64,000 nt of DNA from Candidatus Bathyarchaeota archaeon (GCA_025059045.1 JANXEA010000008.1:62001-126000); one strand, 5' to 3'; shown: positions 1-9,183, counted from the first letter of the stretch. Notes: a model not told the origin generated them from the letters alone. Program-made: numbers and translations.

Positions 1-200
1 TCTCCATTTCTCCAATCCGCATCTTGATCAATATTGGTTATCCTCTGCTTTAGCCAGTATGGATGGATACGCTCCAAAAAAAATTTTACGTTATTAGAAT
101 ACCTAAAATTTGAGAGCTCGCTATCTCCGATCTATCCATTTATGGAAAACATTTAAAAGGTGATGGCTGATAAAATAAAAGTATCTGCGGGGTCTCACCA
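1..200. other. Left-edge intergenic region, possible edge of a minus-strand ORF
   Basis: No complete gene is visible here. The minus strand is open from about position 127 to the left edge in one frame, about 40 codons, but it has no ATG, GTG or good ribosome binding site in that frame. An ATG near 132 is in another frame that closes after 17 codons. This could be the 5' end of a gene running off the window, possibly frameshifted, or chance. A TTTAAA box near 151-156 could serve the plus-strand permease gene that starts at 201. Confidence 0.25.
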
Positions 201-833
201 ATGAAGAGAGAGACTGAAGCTCCAAAAACCGAGAAAAGTTCCATTGCCATAGAAAAAGTTGGAACCGTAACCTTTCCAATAAGCGAGGCTTTTCGTTACT
301 GCCTTGAAAGCATTAGGAAGAGATTTACGCGAGCTTTGATCACAGCATTATCGATCCTTCTGGGCATAGCATTCATGGTCACCGTCTTGACTATGCGTAT
401 AGTGCTCATTTATCTAGGGCAGCCGCCTCCAGCCGCATACCAGCAATTGATGGTTATAATAGCTCTTCTAGTATGCGGCGTTGGAATCGTCAACTCCATG
501 CTAATGTCTGTGACAGAGAGAATTAAGGAGATTGGAACTATAAAGTGCTTGGGCGCGACTGATACTAATGTTCTTGAGATCTTCTTGATAGAAGCTCTTC
601 TCCTCGGTCTACTTGGAGGGGTAATCGGGTCAGTGGCTGGGTGGGTTGCTGCTATTGGCATATACGGGGCTCAATTCGGATTCGGGAAATTTCCGATAAT
701 TGCACCGGACTATTTCATTAATATAGGTTTAGGCATAGGGGTCGCCGCCCTCTTGAGCGTTCTGTCAGCAGCGTATCCTGCCTTCTACGCGGCTAGGCTA
801 AAACCTGCTGAAGCATTAAGATACGAAATATAA
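201..833 (+). CDS. Compact FtsX/MacB-type ABC transporter permease
   Basis: Integral membrane permease of the FtsX/MacB family, which normally works with a LolD-type ATPase. Four membrane segments are visible at about residues 45-70, 81-105, 128-155 and 173-195. The conserved cytoplasmic signature between segments 2 and 3 (SVTERIKEIGTIKCLGAT) is intact, as is the C-terminal ending with RLKPAEALRYEI. The large extracytoplasmic MacB core domain, usually about 200 residues between segments 1 and 2, is missing: only about ten residues (YLGQPPPAAY) link them. The protein is therefore 210 residues instead of about 400. It may be a genuine minimal form or an in-frame internal deletion. The likely ATPase partner lies just downstream on the opposite strand. 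Confidence 0.8.
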   Translation: MKRETEAPKTEKSSIAIEKVGTVTFPISEAFRYCLESIRKRFTRALITALSILLGIAFMVTVLTMRIVLIYLGQPPPAAYQQLMVIIALLVCGVGIVNSMLMSVTERIKEIGTIKCLGATDTNVLEIFLIEALLLGLLGGVIGSVAGWVAAIGIYGAQFGFGKFPIIAPDYFINIGLGIGVAALLSVLSAAYPAFYAARLKPAEALRYEI

Positions 834-911
834 GGGCAAAATAAAGCAGGTATGAGCAAAAAATCTTTCATCTATTTTTGCCGTAAAATTATGGTTAAAA
901 GTTAGAACTTT

Positions 912-1646
912 TTATTCCGCTGCTCTTACATAGACCTCTGCTCTCGTCTCATATCTATCTATAAGTCCGTCACGCAGATATACTATTCTATCGCTGACAT
1001 CGATCATCTTTAAGTCATGAGTAGCCGCGATAATCGTTACGCCTTTCTCCTTGTTCATCTCTCTAAGAAGCGTGATGATCTCCAAACCTGTATGTAAGTC
1101 CAGGTTTCCCGTAGGCTCATCGGCAAGTATGATTACTGGATTGTTTGCAAGCGCTCTTGCTATGGCTACACGCTGCTGCTGACCGCCACTCAGCTCTGCA
1201 GGCTTATGATTCAGTCTGTCACCAAGCCCCACGGCCTCAAGAATCTCTCTGCCCCTCCTATTTCGCTCCTCCCTGTCAACACCTGCGAAGATCATAGGTA
1301 AGGTAACATTTTCCATGGCTGTTAGTACTGGTATAAGGTTGAAGGTTTGGAAGATGTAGCCGATCTTCCTACATCTCAGCCATGCGAGTTCATATGCATC
1401 CAGCTTCGCAATGTCGACGCCGTCGATAAATACTCTTCCACGTGTAGGTCGATCGATTCCGCCGACCATGTTGAAGAGCGTGGTCTTTCCGGATCCTGAG
1501 GGACCCATAATCGAGATATACTCGCCGCGTTTTACTCTCAGGTTCACACCGTCAAGCGCTTTAACTGTCACAGGTCCCATCTGATAATATTTCGCCAGAT
1601 CCTCAGTCTCCACAACATATTCGAAGCTGATATACCATTCCTCCAA
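912..1646 (-). CDS. ABC transporter ATP-binding protein, LolD/MacB type
   Basis: Cytoplasmic ATPase that should energise an FtsX/MacB-type permease. The Walker A motif GPSGSGKTT is at residues 48-56, the Q-loop at about 100, the signature LSGGQQQRVAIARA at 152-165, and Walker B VIILADEPTGNLD at 171-183. The TGNLD ending of Walker B is typical of the LolD/FtsE/MacB group. At 244 residues it is full length. A GGAGGA ribosome binding site sits immediately before the ATG, and a TTTTAAA box lies near 1683-1690. It is convergent with the neighbouring permease gene, so the two are not in one operon, which is unusual for this pair. Confidence 0.92.
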   Translation of the reverse strand: MEEWYISFEYVVETEDLAKYYQMGPVTVKALDGVNLRVKRGEYISIMGPSGSGKTTLFNMVGGIDRPTRGRVFIDGVDIAKLDAYELAWLRCRKIGYIFQTFNLIPVLTAMENVTLPMIFAGVDREERNRRGREILEAVGLGDRLNHKPAELSGGQQQRVAIARALANNPVIILADEPTGNLDLHTGLEIITLLREMNKEKGVTIIAATHDLKMIDVSDRIVYLRDGLIDRYETRAEVYVRAAE

Positions 1647-1820
1647 CTGTCTACAGTTTTTTCATTATTAGATAAACTACTCTTTAAAACTTTTGGTGAT
1701 AAATGTATTCAGGGTACGTATTCCGGATAAGCAGGTCTCTATTAGGGCTATGCCACAACCGCTAACTAAGTTTTGCACTACTCTTTCTAAGAGATTTCTA
1801 CGTTCAGCCCAGTCTTCAAA

Positions 1821-2018
1821 TTACTTAATTTTCAACCATCCTTCACGAGTTAACCAATAGCCATCCTTAGCGTTTCCAGCGAGGATTCCTTTTGCCTTAA
1901 GATCTTCCAGTATCATTATAGTTTCATCCCTAGAGAGACCGCAGTGGAGCATCACATTGTGGACCTGTATCCTCCCACTTTCCCTTTTAATATACTCGCA
2001 GACACGTTCAACACTCAA
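1821..2018 (-). CDS. Small winged-helix-like protein
   Basis: A 65-residue protein with the pattern of a minimal winged helix: a first helix (ERVCEYIKRE), a helix-turn-helix with the phrase LSRDETIMILEDLKAKGIL, then a short beta wing ending with GYWLTREGWLKI. It probably binds DNA, as a repressor or architectural factor, but no target can be inferred. It stands alone between the ABC ATPase and the tldDE operon, all on the minus strand. The family is not one I can name. The helix-turn-helix pattern and complete reading frame make a real gene more likely than not. Confidence 0.6.
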   Translation of the reverse strand: MSVERVCEYIKRESGRIQVHNVMLHCGLSRDETIMILEDLKAKGILAGNAKDGYWLTREGWLKIK

Positions 2019-2168
2019 AAATGTTCTCCCCCAGATACTTTATTGTCGGCTGTCACATTTTAACGTTTGGGTCAAGATCTGATGTGATTACACAAGTTAA
2101 AATTCAAATCGAGGAACTATCAATGCTATTTAGTCAGACAATAGTTTCCACTCTAGCAGGATGAACGC

Positions 2169-3521
2169 TCATCTACCAGCAAATTTAACGTTGCCGATCT
2201 TTATGGATGGGAAAAAGAAGCCCTTTCCTATGGTTCTCCCCTCTTTTGAGATCAATTCGATATTTCTGAAAAGGTCGAGTAAATGTCCTCCCATCATCAG
2301 GTTCTTTATGGGATGGATTTTCTCACCGTTTTTTATAAAGAAGCCCTCATCTACTGTGTTTGAGAATTCACCTGAAACCATATTAGGTGAGAAGCCAACG
2401 TTTGTTGCCAAAACCCCTATTTTCGTTTCGCTTATCATCTCATCTAAAGAGCTGTCTCCTGGCTCAACTCTTATGTTAGTCGGTCCTGCGCCAATATTTC
2501 CGCCATATCCTCTCCTTACTGCATGACCTGTTGACTCTACGCCAGCTATCCCGGCGGAGTATGAGTTGTGCAGGAATGAAATCAGTCTCCCTCTACTAAT
2601 AACTTTGAGCGGTCTTCTCGGAACCCCCTCACCGTCATAAGAACTGCTCGCAACCGCGCCAGCAATTGTTCCATCATCATTGATTTCAAGCATCTCTGGG
2701 GCGATCTGCTTTCCAAGATAGCTGGATGCAAATGTTCTGGCCTTAACGGCCGATTCACCAGATATTGCAGCCATCAAGCTAAAGACAAGAGAACTTGTAG
2801 ATTCAGGTGTTAGTATGACGGACATGACGCCGCTCTCCAGTTTTTTGGATCCAAACTGCTCCAACGCCTTCTGGGCAGCATTCCGACCGATCATTTCAAA
2901 ATCGATTTCGGTCAATGAAATGGCGTAATCATACTCATATGAGCTCCCTACATCATCATCTCTTCTATAGTTCAACATCAGCTCAGCCATAACTGAGGTT
3001 TTTTCCGTCACTACTGACACACCCGTTGAGGTCAACAGATAACCTTTTGAATGGGTACCGCTTAAACCGCCACTATACATAGCACCCCCCTGTACTTCAG
3101 CGGCAGCTTTTATCATTCTTTCGGCTAAATTAGCAGCGTCACCTAGGCTGAGGTTTATTATGTCTTCATCACATAATCCGGGAATGCTCGGCGCCTTAGA
3201 CGGCCCAGGAATAGACCTGAAATATGGATCTGGCTGCGCCATCCTTGCGAAGCTGATCGCTTTTCTCACTATTCTCTCTACATCTCTAGCCTTTAGACTC
3301 TGTGAAAAGGCTATTCCCATCCCCTTATTCTTAAAGACCCTAACCCCTAATCCCACATCCGTCCTAGCTCTTGCCTCGCTGACCCCTTTTCCCAGAATCT
3401 CAATGTTAAGCGAGCGAGTGTACGATGCAAAGACATCAAAAAAGTCTACATCGGACTTTGAAAGAAGACTTGCTGCCCTCTCACAAGGAGTAATCAGATC
3501 CAACTCATTCACGGCTCTCAT
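2169..3521 (-). CDS. tldE: TldE/PmbA-like subunit of the TldD/TldE metalloprotease
   Basis: Catalytically inactive partner of TldD in the heterodimeric TldD/TldE protease (PmbA_TldD family). The 450-residue protein shows the expected family phrases: an N-terminal domain with LNIEILGKGVSEARA, the central glycine-rich region DGEGVPRRPL, and the C-terminal stretch around FSPNMVSGEFSNTVDEGF. It has no HExxxH zinc motif, which marks it as the TldE-type subunit. It starts inside the end of tldD (4-bp ATGA overlap), so the two are translationally coupled. In bacteria the complex degrades unfolded or modified small peptides; the archaeal substrate is unknown. Confidence 0.9.
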   Translation of the reverse strand: MRAVNELDLITPCERAASLLSKSDVDFFDVFASYTRSLNIEILGKGVSEARARTDVGLGVRVFKNKGMGIAFSQSLKARDVERIVRKAISFARMAQPDPYFRSIPGPSKAPSIPGLCDEDIINLSLGDAANLAERMIKAAAEVQGGAMYSGGLSGTHSKGYLLTSTGVSVVTEKTSVMAELMLNYRRDDDVGSSYEYDYAISLTEIDFEMIGRNAAQKALEQFGSKKLESGVMSVILTPESTSSLVFSLMAAISGESAVKARTFASSYLGKQIAPEMLEINDDGTIAGAVASSSYDGEGVPRRPLKVISRGRLISFLHNSYSAGIAGVESTGHAVRRGYGGNIGAGPTNIRVEPGDSSLDEMISETKIGVLATNVGFSPNMVSGEFSNTVDEGFFIKNGEKIHPIKNLMMGGHLLDLFRNIELISKEGRTIGKGFFFPSIKIGNVKFAGR

Positions 3522-4909
3522 CTCCTCCCTCCCACAACTATCTCATCGACCCTCAGATGCGGCGACCCTGCGTCCACATACATCCCCTGCCCGAATTTTC
3601 CACATGTTCCAGGCATCTTTATCTCTAAGTCTTTACCCACTGCGGTCACATTCTCTAATGCCTCGAGAACGAGCCCGCTGATTGCCACATCTCGCAGATG
3701 CTCTCTTAATTCACCTTTCTCAATCATCCAGGCCTCCTTTACCTTGCAGGTGAATTGACCCTTCTGCGTTTCAACATAACCGTATTGGGAGCCTGAAAGG
3801 TACACGCCCAGTTCTATATCCTCTAAGATTTCATCAAGCGTCATCTCTCCTGGACCGAAAAAAGTGTTTGACATTCTTACTATTGGCGGATAATGATGAG
3901 ATTGGGCTCTAGCGCTTCCCTGAGGCCTTCCACCGAGCTTGGCAGCTGATTCTAATGAATGAAGGAAATTCGTCAGTATGCCATCTTTAACAATCACATG
4001 GGGCTCGGCCTTTACACCCTCATGATCATAATTGAACCTTCCATAATTTGGTCTGGTGGGATCATCAATTATTGAGACGAGACCGCTTGCAACTTTCTTT
4101 CCAATTTTCTCTGAGATTATAGACTGACCTCCAAAGACCAGATCCCCTTCACTGTTGTGTCCAAAGGCTTCGTGAACAAAAAGTCCGCCAACATCTGGAT
4201 CGACTACGACCGTAAATGTGCCTCTAGGCGGGGCATGCGCATCGAGAAGATCCACAGCTGTCTTGGCAGCCTTTCCCGTGAAATTCTCAGGTTCGATATC
4301 TTCGATTATCTCGTATCCCCCAACGTTGCCCACTACCTCAAATCCCACTTGCATATTGTCCCCACTTTTTGAGATCACTTGGCAGTATGCATGGGTTCTG
4401 GGAGTCGTCTCCTCAACGAGCGTCCCAAAAGAGTTACATACGATGACAGTTGTGATGACATCTCGGTACGCCAAGAGAGTATCTTTCACTCTGTCACTAT
4501 AAGTTCTTGAGACTTTTTCCAATTCAAGTAGTGCCTTAACCTTCTCTTCGGCGCTAACATCCTCAGGGTTGACTTTAACTTTATGTTTAACAGTATCAAT
4601 GTTAGGCTTTACATCCATAATCTTTGCTTCCTCACCAGGTTGAAGGGATAAGGCCCTTGCACCGCTTATGGCGTCCTTAAGCGCTCTTTCAACGCTTCTT
4701 TTAGACACAATATTCGTAGAGGAGAACCCCCACCTCCCATTTACTATAACCCTTAACCCTACACCTCTAACTATTCCAGAGCTTAAGCTCTTAGCAACAC
4801 CATTCTCTAATGTAATGCTGCTACTTCTCTCTTCAAAAAAGCGGGCCTCACAGAAGCTTGCATCAGCCTCCAGACCCTTCTGCACAACCTTTTCAAGGAG
4901 ACCCTTCAT
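3518..4909 (-). CDS. tldD: TldD metalloprotease catalytic subunit
   Basis: Zinc-dependent peptidase subunit of the TldD/TldE complex, cytoplasmic. The catalytic motif HEAFGHNSEGD is at residues 246-256 (His246, Glu247, His251). The C-terminal CGKFGQGMYVDAG segment that closes the active-site cleft is also present. At 463 residues it is full length for the family. It is the first gene of a two-gene operon with tldE, and the start ATG is preceded by GGTCTCCTTG-type purine-rich sequence on the minus strand. The upstream region 4910-5001 separates it from the Nre gene, which is on the same strand. Confidence 0.93.
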   Translation of the reverse strand: MKGLLEKVVQKGLEADASFCEARFFEERSSSITLENGVAKSLSSGIVRGVGLRVIVNGRWGFSSTNIVSKRSVERALKDAISGARALSLQPGEEAKIMDVKPNIDTVKHKVKVNPEDVSAEEKVKALLELEKVSRTYSDRVKDTLLAYRDVITTVIVCNSFGTLVEETTPRTHAYCQVISKSGDNMQVGFEVVGNVGGYEIIEDIEPENFTGKAAKTAVDLLDAHAPPRGTFTVVVDPDVGGLFVHEAFGHNSEGDLVFGGQSIISEKIGKKVASGLVSIIDDPTRPNYGRFNYDHEGVKAEPHVIVKDGILTNFLHSLESAAKLGGRPQGSARAQSHHYPPIVRMSNTFFGPGEMTLDEILEDIELGVYLSGSQYGYVETQKGQFTCKVKEAWMIEKGELREHLRDVAISGLVLEALENVTAVGKDLEIKMPGTCGKFGQGMYVDAGSPHLRVDEIVVGGRR

Positions 4910-5001
4910 TTTGCATCACTTTGCAAACGTATACACAGAGTTTCCTAAATATGTTTAGAGGAGGACCTATGCGCTAATTCTTTAGATTCTTTTCAGGCAA
5001 A

Positions 5002-6369
5002 TTAGCGCCGCGGCAAATAATCCGTTATACGTTCTTGATAAATTTCGTCCTTCAGAAGAACGCTTGCTCTTACCCACTCATCCAGCCCAATAGAGAACCT
5101 ACGTCCTATATAATCGAGAGATTCGCTTAGGGAGCTGAATTTCCTGCACCCCCTTCTTAGAGCCTCTCTGACTGACTCACGATTTATCCATACGCCCAGC
5201 GGTGTGACATAGCTAGGGTGAATTTCTCTCATCGCTACGACTCCGGCCTGCCTGCCCTCTCTTGCCAGGAATTCTGCTACGGCCAGTCTAACCGCATAAT
5301 AACAGCCGCCAATGGAAGCATATTTTGTGCGCCCTTTATACCCTTCCCAGTCACCACCCATCGCTACATCCCTTTGCCCAGGGTTCCAAGCTGTTCCTGG
5401 GTGCCATGCCTCTATCCACTCGTATCTCCAAGTTGATGGTATAAGCAATATTATGAAGATGTTCCCTAGATATTCAAATTCGTAAACGCGGTAATCATTT
5501 ATTGCAGGCCTTTTTTTCACCTTTTCTTCAATAAGCTTCCTTGAAATTATGGAGTCAACGGCTGTGATGCTCCATCTTGTAGGGACCAGCCTCCTCTGTT
5601 TCTTTAAACCAAAGGCTCCGAAACTGAAGGCTCTCTGAATTCCCGAAACTGGGACGCTGTCTAGATAAAGTTTCAAGACCGCTTCTTCCGCCCTGAGGTC
5701 TCTGTCACTGTAGGCTTTCTCGATCCTCAAGTCAGTTTTTACATTTCCAACATCGATGTTTTTAAGTAACGCTGAAGGACCCATAGGCTGAACAGTCTCA
5801 TCTATCAGGAAATTATTCGCAGGCTTCTTCTTGAATACGACTTCCGCATCTACTGATGTGCTGGAAAGGGCTAATTCCAAGGTTTTTTCTATCAGGCGGT
5901 CATTATGCTTCGGCCTATTCACATTAACTCTGAACTTTCCACGAATTAGATTGGTCCTAAAACCGATTATCTCTTCAACTGATTTTCCAACCCATACTTC
6001 AGGCGTGTCAAATTGAGACGTGTCTCCAAGGATGGGTGGAATGAGCGGACCAGCATAAACGAATGGGTAACCTATTCGGCCGACAAATATTCCAGGCGGT
6101 GAAGAACCTCTGATCTTTTCCGAGGCTGTGAGGCTCTTCACTTTTAAAAAGGAGTAGAGACGTAAAAGAGCGGGGCAACGTACTCTTCCGCAAAGTAGCC
6201 TGCTCCCTCTGCATACTAGACAAAGGCTTCCTTCATATGTCTCCAGTCTGACCAGGCCATCAGAGACATTAAGATCCCCAGCTGTCTTTTCATCCTCGAT
6301 TATGTGACCTACCCAAGGAACTTTCATCTTAACTTTTTTAATGAACTTTTTCCCCGCTTTAGATTTCAT
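5002..6369 (-). CDS. Nre-family DNA repair protein with C-terminal PCNA-binding motif
   Basis: Member of the archaeal Nre family, implicated in repair of DNA damage together with PCNA. The N-terminal zinc finger has cysteines at 50, 53, 60 and 65 (CLVCRGSRLLCGRVRC). The core contains the family phrases VGRIGYPFVYAGPL and GDTSQFDTPE in the first half, and a C-terminal domain with SWRYEW and GGCYYAVRLAVAEFL. The last residues, QERITDYL, fit a PIP box (Q-x-x-hydrophobic-x-x-aromatic), as is common at Nre C-termini. At 455 residues the length is normal. It is transcribed alone. The assignment rests on family recognition; its biochemical role in the family is only partly known. Confidence 0.85.
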   Translation of the reverse strand: MKSKAGKKFIKKVKMKVPWVGHIIEDEKTAGDLNVSDGLVRLETYEGSLCLVCRGSRLLCGRVRCPALLRLYSFLKVKSLTASEKIRGSSPPGIFVGRIGYPFVYAGPLIPPILGDTSQFDTPEVWVGKSVEEIIGFRTNLIRGKFRVNVNRPKHNDRLIEKTLELALSSTSVDAEVVFKKKPANNFLIDETVQPMGPSALLKNIDVGNVKTDLRIEKAYSDRDLRAEEAVLKLYLDSVPVSGIQRAFSFGAFGLKKQRRLVPTRWSITAVDSIISRKLIEEKVKKRPAINDYRVYEFEYLGNIFIILLIPSTWRYEWIEAWHPGTAWNPGQRDVAMGGDWEGYKGRTKYASIGGCYYAVRLAVAEFLAREGRQAGVVAMREIHPSYVTPLGVWINRESVREALRRGCRKFSSLSESLDYIGRRFSIGLDEWVRASVLLKDEIYQERITDYLPRR

Positions 6370-6535
6370 TCACTCTTTCGCCTGTCAGGCCATAAGTTCA
6401 GCGAAAAAACATTAATTGAGAATGAGGAATTTTCCATTGCAGCTTAGTTGATTATCAAATCCAAGCGGACCCTACGTTGAATATTGAAGGAGAACAGTTT
6501 TATCTTCTTGAATAAAAAAAGTAGAACTATGTTTG

Positions 6536-7132
6536 TCACTCAATCTTTATCGGCGAACCCTTTGGCTTCTCCTCCTTCTTTTGTAGCGTGACTTCCAGTA
6601 CACCGTTCTTATATGTCGACCTTGCCTTATCAGGATCGACCTTAGCGGGCAACTCAACCTCCTTATAATATTTCCGCTCAGGCGTATCCACCGATATTGT
6701 CAACGTACTTTCAGTTCCATGCAGTTTGATGTCCTTCTTATCTACACCCGGTAATTCGGCTATTACTTTTATCTCTCCGTCAGCGGAGATAATGTCGACA
6801 AGCGGCTCCCTTTCCTCTCTGATGCTTATCTCCGGTTTCCCAAATCTTGTGCCAGGCTTAACATTGCCAAATTCTCTAATCTGGGGCTTACCGTCAGGTC
6901 CTATGGTGATGCTGTATCCATAAACGAATGGTCCCCACTCGTGCACCTTCGTCCCATCTGGAAGTTCGCGCTCGCGGATAAGATCTTTTGGGACTCTCTT
7001 TGAAAACTCCTTGAATTCTCGCTCCATCATCTCCTCCATTTCTCGGAAGATTTCTTCGAAATCTTCGAAGAAAGATCTTCTAAAGAATGGGAATCTTCTC
7101 CTCCACCATCTGTCCCATTCATCTTCAGACAA
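6536..7132 (-). CDS. hsp20: Hsp20 small heat-shock protein
   Basis: Small heat-shock chaperone that binds unfolding proteins and forms oligomers. The N-terminal arm is rich in acidic and aromatic residues (DEWDRWWRRRFPFF). The alpha-crystallin domain covers about residues 100-185, with the strand ADGEIKVIAELPGVDKKDI and the hallmark YKNGVLEVTL. The C-terminal IxI anchor is present as IKI at 195-197. Translation starts at a TTG preceded by GGTGAG with 5-nt spacing (7138-7143). A TATA box at 7165-7172 leaves only a very short leader. It is divergent from the thymidylate synthase gene. Confidence 0.93.
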   Translation of the reverse strand: MSEDEWDRWWRRRFPFFRRSFFEDFEEIFREMEEMMEREFKEFSKRVPKDLIRERELPDGTKVHEWGPFVYGYSITIGPDGKPQIREFGNVKPGTRFGKPEISIREEREPLVDIISADGEIKVIAELPGVDKKDIKLHGTESTLTISVDTPERKYYKEVELPAKVDPDKARSTYKNGVLEVTLQKKEEKPKGSPIKIE

Positions 7133-7164
7133 ATCTTCTCACCAAGAGCAAATTAGACGGGAGG

Positions 7165-7172
7165 ATATAAAA
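7165..7172 (-). promoter_or_regulatory. TATA box of the hsp20 gene
   Basis: The minus strand reads TTTTATAT here, about 33 nt upstream of the hsp20 TTG start. Archaeal transcription normally begins about 25 nt downstream of this element, which would give a leader of roughly 10 nt carrying only the GGTGAG ribosome binding site. This is inferred from spacing. Confidence 0.6.
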
Positions 7173-7330
7173 ACTTATTGCGAGACTGCAAATGCGTCCT
7201 GAAAAATTTATTGAAGGGTCTAGGTAAGAGGATTCAATAAGTTCAATTTAACCAAATGTAAGGGATACCAATGTATCGGTGAATGTTAAATTATGGTTTA
7301 GTCTATTTAATTTAGCTGAGGTATGAGATT

Positions 7331-8029
7331 TTGAGTATAGATTCATTTGGTGTCTCGATCAGGGCAAGAACAGTTTCGGAGGCTTGGGAACGAGCCGTTG
7401 TTAGATGTTGGACTCAGGGACATGAAGCCCCAACGGAGTATGGAGAGATAAGCAAGGAGATTCTCGGCCTCATGATCATTGTGGAGAAACCTTTTGACGA
7501 GCCGAGGGTCCACAGGGGAGACATCAACGTTGCCACTAAGGACTCATTGCAAAAGTATATTAACGAAGTTCTCTACGGTAACCTAGACTGGGCTGTCGAG
7601 GAGGGAAAGATTCATTACACATATCATGAGAGATTGTTCTGTTACCCGCCTGCAAAAGTCAATCAAATAGATTTCATTTTGAAGAAACTTTCTCAAGTCA
7701 GTTTTTCTAGAAGGGCTCAGGCAATCGTCTGGGACCCTGAAAGGGATCTCTGGGTTGATTCTCCACCCTGCCTGCAAAGGATTTGGTGCACGATAAGAGG
7801 CGGAAGGTTAGTTATGCATACAACTTGGAGGAGTCGAGATATATTTAGAGCTATGCACATGAATATGCTTGCGATGACAGAGCTTCAAAGAATGCTGGCG
7901 GAGAAATTGAGGGTGGATGTCGGTCCATATCTAGACTTCTCTAACAGCGCGCATATATACGAAAAAACCTATAGAGATGTCGAGCGATTCATAAAGGTAG
8001 CTGCGAAACGGTCTAACCAACCTTATTGA
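7331..8029 (+). CDS. thyA: Thymidylate synthase, archaeal (methanogen-type) ThyA
   Basis: Makes dTMP from dUMP. The catalytic cysteine is Cys147 in SPPCLQRIW. The dUMP-binding segment TTWRSRDIFRAMHMN follows at 165-179, and DFSNSAHIYEKTY at 202-214 is the C-terminal nucleotide-binding motif. The 232-residue length and these motifs fit the shorter archaeal ThyA group, which probably uses a methanopterin-type C1 carrier; that agrees with mtd elsewhere in the window. The start is TTG with a GAGGT ribosome binding site about 8 nt upstream. It is divergent from hsp20 and convergent with the YjbQ gene. Confidence 0.88.
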   Translation: MSIDSFGVSIRARTVSEAWERAVVRCWTQGHEAPTEYGEISKEILGLMIIVEKPFDEPRVHRGDINVATKDSLQKYINEVLYGNLDWAVEEGKIHYTYHERLFCYPPAKVNQIDFILKKLSQVSFSRRAQAIVWDPERDLWVDSPPCLQRIWCTIRGGRLVMHTTWRSRDIFRAMHMNMLAMTELQRMLAEKLRVDVGPYLDFSNSAHIYEKTYRDVERFIKVAAKRSNQPY

Positions 8030-8034
8030 AATAC

Positions 8035-8478
8035 TTATTCTCCTATTATTTCTACATTAATCGTTCTGATTCTCGGACCGTCCAGTTCAATAAATAAAAT
8101 TGATTGCCAAGTGCCAAGCTGCATTCTGCCATTCCTCAGAGGCACTGTTACAGAGGGTTTTATTATGGAGCTGAGAATATGGGCGTGTGCATTCTGTTCG
8201 CTATTACTCCAACCATACTTGAGATTATGCTCATATCTTTCCTTAATCGGTGCAAGCCTTTCAAATATATGGATGATGTCAGTCCAGAGCTCTCTGTCGT
8301 TTTCATTCACCGTTACCGCGGCTGTTGCATGCGGGGCCCATATGTTAACCAAACCGTTGAGAACGTTACTTTCCCTGATGACATTCTGGATGTTGGATGT
8401 TATGTCTCTTATTTCCAGTTTCGTCTGCGTCGAGATAGTGAAGGAACCGAAATGAATCTTCAAAATATCACCATTCAA
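8035..8478 (-). CDS. YjbQ/UPF0047 family protein
   Basis: Small conserved protein of the YjbQ (UPF0047) family; some members show weak thiamine-phosphate synthase activity, but the real role is unclear. Family signatures are clear: HATAAVTVNENDRELWTDI in the first half, then NAHAHILSSIIKPSVTVPLR and the C-terminal GTWQSILFIELDGPR. The His residues in HATAAV and NAHAH form the presumed metal or active site. At 147 residues it is full length. It is followed at its 5' side by the Ogg glycosylase gene on the same strand (15-nt gap), so the two may be co-transcribed. Confidence 0.9.
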   Translation of the reverse strand: MNGDILKIHFGSFTISTQTKLEIRDITSNIQNVIRESNVLNGLVNIWAPHATAAVTVNENDRELWTDIIHIFERLAPIKERYEHNLKYGWSNSEQNAHAHILSSIIKPSVTVPLRNGRMQLGTWQSILFIELDGPRIRTINVEIIGE

Positions 8479-8493
8479 TGGTTTGGAAAGTAA

Positions 8494-9183
8494 CTATTTT
8501 AGGATTTTTCCAGTTTTGATCCACCATAGGTAGAGGTCGAGTTCTCCGAGAGTGAGACGAACTTTGCTTGCGAGCTGCTTCATCATCTCTTCGATCTCCA
8601 GATACTTCTTTCTCGTCAAGGTTTTAGGTCGAGATATCACCCCACATTCGACTAGAAGATCGATTATATGGAAGTCTAGTATGGCAAAATCTAGGAAACC
8701 AATGTTTCTCAGGAAGTGGCTTGCCTCCTTCAATCCCAATCCTCTAACATTCTCTGCAATCCAGTCACGCAATTGATATGGGTCACTGAAAGATGCTATC
8801 AATTCCTTTATTCCATCTTTTAGTTTCCTCGCCTCAACAATATATCTGGAGCGACTGGATGGGAAACGATGCCCAAGACTTCTAAGCGCGTAGGTAAGCT
8901 CACACTCTGGGAGAGTTATAAACCCGTCACCTATAGCGTTCTGGATGCGCATACTTTTTTCAGCGCTAAAATTTGCGGTCAGAATGCAGTAACATAGCTC
9001 CTTGAAGATCTCTGTGTCTGATTTCTTTCCAGTCTCAATAAACTCGTTAATGCGGTGATCTACTAATACCTTAACTTGGCTCTCCTTCAATCTCTCAACG
9101 TATTCAACGACTTTGTCTGCTGAGCCTTTTACAAACATTTTCATAATTAATTGTGGCTTTGAAATTAATAAGAAAATCTCCAA
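8494..9183 (-). CDS. ogg: 8-oxoguanine DNA glycosylase/AP lyase, Ogg2 type
   Basis: Removes 8-oxoguanine and nicks the resulting abasic site. The helix-hairpin-helix with catalytic lysine is in VRGLGLKEASHFLRNIG, and the catalytic aspartate follows in AILDFHIIDLL. The C-terminal ELDLYLWW segment is typical of the short archaeal Ogg2 group. The reading frame gives 229 residues; an internal start at MKMFVKG would give about 214, closer to the usual length of about 210. It lies upstream of the YjbQ gene on the same strand and is divergent from the membrane protein gene at 9303. Confidence 0.88.
   Translation of the reverse strand: MEIFLLISKPQLIMKMFVKGSADKVVEYVERLKESQVKVLVDHRINEFIETGKKSDTEIFKELCYCILTANFSAEKSMRIQNAIGDGFITLPECELTYALRSLGHRFPSSRSRYIVEARKLKDGIKELIASFSDPYQLRDWIAENVRGLGLKEASHFLRNIGFLDFAILDFHIIDLLVECGVISRPKTLTRKKYLEIEEMMKQLASKVRLTLGELDLYLWWIKTGKILK

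Noticed and set aside
1-130. Partial minus-strand gene at the left edge
   Set aside because: About 40 open codons without a start or ribosome binding site are not significant by themselves; listed only as a possible edge ORF.
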